From an uncultured Flavobacteriaceae bacterium (GTDB taxonomy: Bacteria; Bacteroidota; Bacteroidia; Flavobacteriales; Flavobacteriaceae), in NCBI GenBank assembly GCA_937923735.1, contig CALDUJ010000153.1:1-34207 (forward strand): a stretch of DNA of 34,207 bases, given 5' to 3'. The position numbers and the translations under genes are program-made. Numbering within the stretch: position 1 is the first letter of the stretch; every line of letters begins with the position of its first letter. The notes below the pieces were generated by a model. It was not told the origin of the DNA. It saw only the letters and a list, made by a program, of their open reading frames with translations, and made no database searches. Of this stretch, positions 31,550-34,207 are shown in pieces.

Positions 31550-34207
31550 ATGAAAAGAAAACTATCCCTCCTCTTGTTTTTTATATATGTGTGTGGTTCT
31601 ACATATACATCTCATGCTCAAGACTTAGATAATGATGGTGTTGTAAATACATCCGACCAAGATGATGATAATGACGGAATTTTAGATTCTGATGATGGCG
31701 CTATTTGTTTTACCACCCCAAGATTATTGGATAATTCGGCGGTAACAGCATCAGCTTTTGGAAGTGGGCAAAATGGAATACCAACTGTATCTTATGAAGT
31801 GCCAGATGGTGTCAATAGAATGATGCTCGTTGTAATCACCGTAGAACGAGACCACACTATTTCTCCTTATGGAGATAACTGGGAAAGTGATTGGCCTATT
31901 ACACAAGACCCTGCGGATAGACAACTAATAAGTTATGGTGGCGTATCTCTAGAATTGGATAGATTACGCTATACTTATACCTACGAAGAAGACCCTGTTA
32001 ATCCTATTGAAAATATTCCTGCAAACGCTGAACATTCGTCAACCAGTTATGTTTACAAAATGTTTGAGGATGATATCCCATCAGGAACAAATGCTTTTGA
32101 TTTTTCCGAGTTCAACCTACCAAACAATGCTGGAGACGAGTTTTCGGTAATTGTTTCAACTTACGAAGGTGTAGCGGACTTTCAGCAAATTGGAGTTGAT
32201 AGTTTTTTTAGATCAACAACCCCTACTTGGAGCTTGTCCGGAGATGCTTTGTCACCTTCTCAAAACCCAGATACAACCGAAGATCAAAACCTCTTATTAG
32301 CATATGGTTCTATAGGAACGGAAAATGGAACAACGGCATCGGCAAATTGGGATAATGTAGCAAGTGTGATTGTTAAGAACAATAACGGAAGTTATGTGTC
32401 AGATTTAAATCCTGGAGGAGTCGCAGGGACAGAAGATGATGGCATTTCAGGAGGTTTATATTCCTTGTCAGGTGTAACAGGCAATCAATCAATTACATAT
32501 ACCACAAATTTTACAACACCTGAAGTTTTTCACAAACACATTATGTTGTATAGATTAATTGGGTTTGCAATCACAGATACCGATAATGATGGTTTGGCAA
32601 ATTGTGTTGACATAGATAGTGATAATGATGGGATTCCTGATAACGTAGAAGCGCAATCAAGTCTAAACTATGTTGCCCCTTCTTCATCAATTAATAGTGC
32701 TACAGGAATAAACACTGCTTACCCCACAGGATTAATACCTGTGGATACTGATGCTGATGGTACACCTGATTATTTGGATTTAAATTCTGATAACGATAGT
32801 CTAGATGATATTGAAGAAAATGGAGATGTTAATGTCGTTGCTGCTAATGACACAGACCAGGATGGTTTGGATAACAATTTCGATAGTAATAACGCTACAT
32901 TCGACACCAATGATGAAGTAACCTCTGGAACGCCAGCTAATCTTACTGCAATTTTTGGGGATGCTGATGGCGATTTGCTTTCAGGAGGTGATTTAGACTA
33001 CAGAGATCTTTTTGATGTAAACCCACCTACATCTGCAACCATAGATTTTGATGGTATTGATGATTATGTTCAGGTTACTAACTCCGTAATTAACACTACT
33101 GATGAATTTACAATTAGTTTTTGGATAAAACCAGAGGTGCTTCCAACAGGAAATGTTTCTGATACAAGGTTTATCATCGGGCAAAAAGATAGGTTTGAAA
33201 TAGAATTGGGTAACAACCCAGATGGAGAACCTCAAATTTGGGCAAAATATATTTACGGTTCAGGACCATCGAGTTTCCGAGTTGGCACATCTATAGACAC
33301 TCAGGATTGGGTTCATTATACAGTAACAGTGAATTTTAATTCGGATAACATTACAGTCTATAAAAATGGTGAGAACTCTGGTTCTGCTGGAGCTTCCAAT
33401 ACTCCTTTAACAAATAGTAATCCTTTTAGAATGGGTTCTAAAGAAGATACACAACCTGCTCCTAATAGTAATTTTAATGGTTGGCTTGACGAGGTAAGGA
33501 TTTTTGGCAGTGCCTTGACTTCTGGACAAATCCAGCAAATGGTTTACCAAGAGGTGAAAGAAAGTGGCGGTAATTTACAAGGAACAATAATAGAGAAGGA
33601 CATAGTTGACTTTAATAATAACGCTAAAATTCCATGGACAAGTTTAATTTCTTACTACCCAATGACAAATATCTTAAGCGGAAAAATTGTTGATGCATCC
33701 TCTTTTAATAATGATGCTACGCTTTATAATATTACTAGTATATTGGAGCAAACAGCACCAATGCCATATGAAACAGCTGTCGATGGTATCTGGGGAGCTC
33801 AAGATACTTGGCTCTATGGAGACGTATGGGATATTGAAGATATAATAAATAGCAAGCCTTGGAGTATAGCGAGTATTAAGCATAACATCACCACAGAAGA
33901 TTCACATAAACATCTAGGCATGCTGATAGAATCGAGTGGTAGTTTAACAGTAACGGGCGACAATTTCATAGAGAACACTTGGTATTTTGCATTAAACGGC
34001 ACCTTAGATTTACAAGAAGACTCTCAGTTGGTTCAGGGCATCAACAGTGATTTGGTGACCTCAGCCACAGGTAACATTTTGAGAAGACAGGAAGGCAACA
34101 GTAGTGTGTATTGGTACAACTATTGGTCCTCACCAGTAGGGAGTGTTGGAGCGACAACTCTTACCAACAATAACGCTGCGAGTAACAATTCCAACAATAC
34201 GACATTC
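31550..34207 (+). CDS. large secreted protein with Ca-binding repeats and LamG-like domain (3' end outside window)
   Basis: The track omits this gene because its stop lies past the window edge; 886 codons are open from the ATG at 31550. A signal peptide (about 1-23, ending SHAQ) precedes DLDNDGVVNTSDQDDDNDGILDSDDGA, a thrombospondin type 3-like calcium motif. A beta domain follows (about 50-340), then more repeats (DTDNDGLANCVD, DSDNDGIPDNVE, DTDADGTPDYLD, DTDQDGLDNNFD), then a LamG/concanavalin-like domain at about 495-667 (TIDFDGIDDYVQVTNS; FNGWLDEVRIFG). The last part ending VYWYNYWSSPVGS is a pattern I recall from T9SS-exported flavobacterial proteins. The missing C terminus would probably carry a T9SS sorting domain. 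Substrate or partner unknown. Confidence 0.8.
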   Translation, partial: MKRKLSLLLFFIYVCGSTYTSHAQDLDNDGVVNTSDQDDDNDGILDSDDGAICFTTPRLLDNSAVTASAFGSGQNGIPTVSYEVPDGVNRMMLVVITVERDHTISPYGDNWESDWPITQDPADRQLISYGGVSLELDRLRYTYTYEEDPVNPIENIPANAEHSSTSYVYKMFEDDIPSGTNAFDFSEFNLPNNAGDEFSVIVSTYEGVADFQQIGVDSFFRSTTPTWSLSGDALSPSQNPDTTEDQNLLLAYGSIGTENGTTASANWDNVASVIVKNNNGSYVSDLNPGGVAGTEDDGISGGLYSLSGVTGNQSITYTTNFTTPEVFHKHIMLYRLIGFAITDTDNDGLANCVDIDSDNDGIPDNVEAQSSLNYVAPSSSINSATGINTAYPTGLIPVDTDADGTPDYLDLNSDNDSLDDIEENGDVNVVAANDTDQDGLDNNFDSNNATFDTNDEVTSGTPANLTAIFGDADGDLLSGGDLDYRDLFDVNPPTSATIDFDGIDDYVQVTNSVINTTDEFTISFWIKPEVLPTGNVSDTRFIIGQKDRFEIELGNNPDGEPQIWAKYIYGSGPSSFRVGTSIDTQDWVHYTVTVNFNSDNITVYKNGENSGSAGASNTPLTNSNPFRMGSKEDTQPAPNSNFNGWLDEVRIFGSALTSGQIQQMVYQEVKESGGNLQGTIIEKDIVDFNNNAKIPWTSLISYYPMTNILSGKIVDASSFNNDATLYNITSILEQTAPMPYETAVDGIWGAQDTWLYGDVWDIEDIINSKPWSIASIKHNITTEDSHKHLGMLIESSGSLTVTGDNFIENTWYFALNGTLDLQEDSQLVQGINSDLVTSATGNILRRQEGNSSVYWYNYWSSPVGSVGATTLTNNNAASNNSNNTTF

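Noticed and set aside
32993-34002. Minus-strand ORFs opposite the large secreted protein
   Set aside because: The plus strand is continuously open with recognisable domains; these are antisense shadows.
1-34207. tRNA, rRNA, CRISPR array, insertion sequence, phage or defence island
   Set aside because: No cloverleaf, rRNA segment, regularly spaced repeat, transposase or phage gene was seen; the HEPN-like protein has no visible partner to call a toxin-antitoxin pair.

Overview
The window looks like chromosome of a marine-type member of the Flavobacteriaceae (Bacteroidota). Base composition is AT-rich. Clear Bacteroidota traits are a PorZ protein of the type IX secretion system (T9SS), BatD/BatE genes, a TonB receptor with an N-terminal CarboxypepD_reg domain, almost no Shine-Dalgarno sequences, and promoters of the form TTTG-N19-TAnnTTTG. 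Genus is not resolved from sequence alone. Nearly all of the window is core or conserved genes. I see no rRNA, tRNA, CRISPR array, insertion sequence or phage. No gene-free stretch exceeds about 270 bases.

Layout. (1) 1-1565: end of the Bat (aerotolerance) operon, batD (cut by the window edge) and batE. (2) 1662-7136: a one-direction cluster of a small membrane protein, SulP transporter, UspA-like protein, second SulP transporter with a full STAS domain, and beta-carbonic anhydrase, closed by a strong bidirectional terminator. The best reading is bicarbonate uptake and CO2/HCO3- interconversion. This is the most system-like part of the window. (3) 7188-11856: cvpA, a small conserved protein, pheS, a lipoprotein gene bracketed by perfect inverted copies of a hairpin repeat, two hypotheticals and gpsA. 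(4) 12123-17140: an acidic lipoprotein, a Kbp-like BON-LysM protein, then the minus-strand operon yicC-gmk-nadD-TPM lipoprotein, and a lipoprotein azurin. (5) 17243-22105: a hotdog thioesterase, a minus-strand trio (ArsC-like protein, EamA exporter, FemAB/GNAT-like protein), a CPA1 Na+/H+ antiporter and a DUF3298-type lipoprotein. (6) 22199-25767: a cystathionine gamma-synthase-family enzyme, an outer-membrane barrel protein and gdhA. (7) 25882-34207: porZ-recO-TonB receptor and the first 886 codons of a large secreted protein with calcium-binding DxDxDG repeats and a LamG-like domain. The ORF track missed this last gene because its stop lies outside the window.

Starts were revised for several genes. 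The ORF-track start was a TTG or an upstream ATG that fell inside a promoter, a repeat or unconserved sequence (SulP-1, hotdog thioesterase, azurin, metB, the 10268 gene, the 9872 gene). Conversely, four genes appear to start at non-ATG codons: nadD and the FemAB-like gene at GTG inside GTGA overlaps, and two lipoproteins at TTG.
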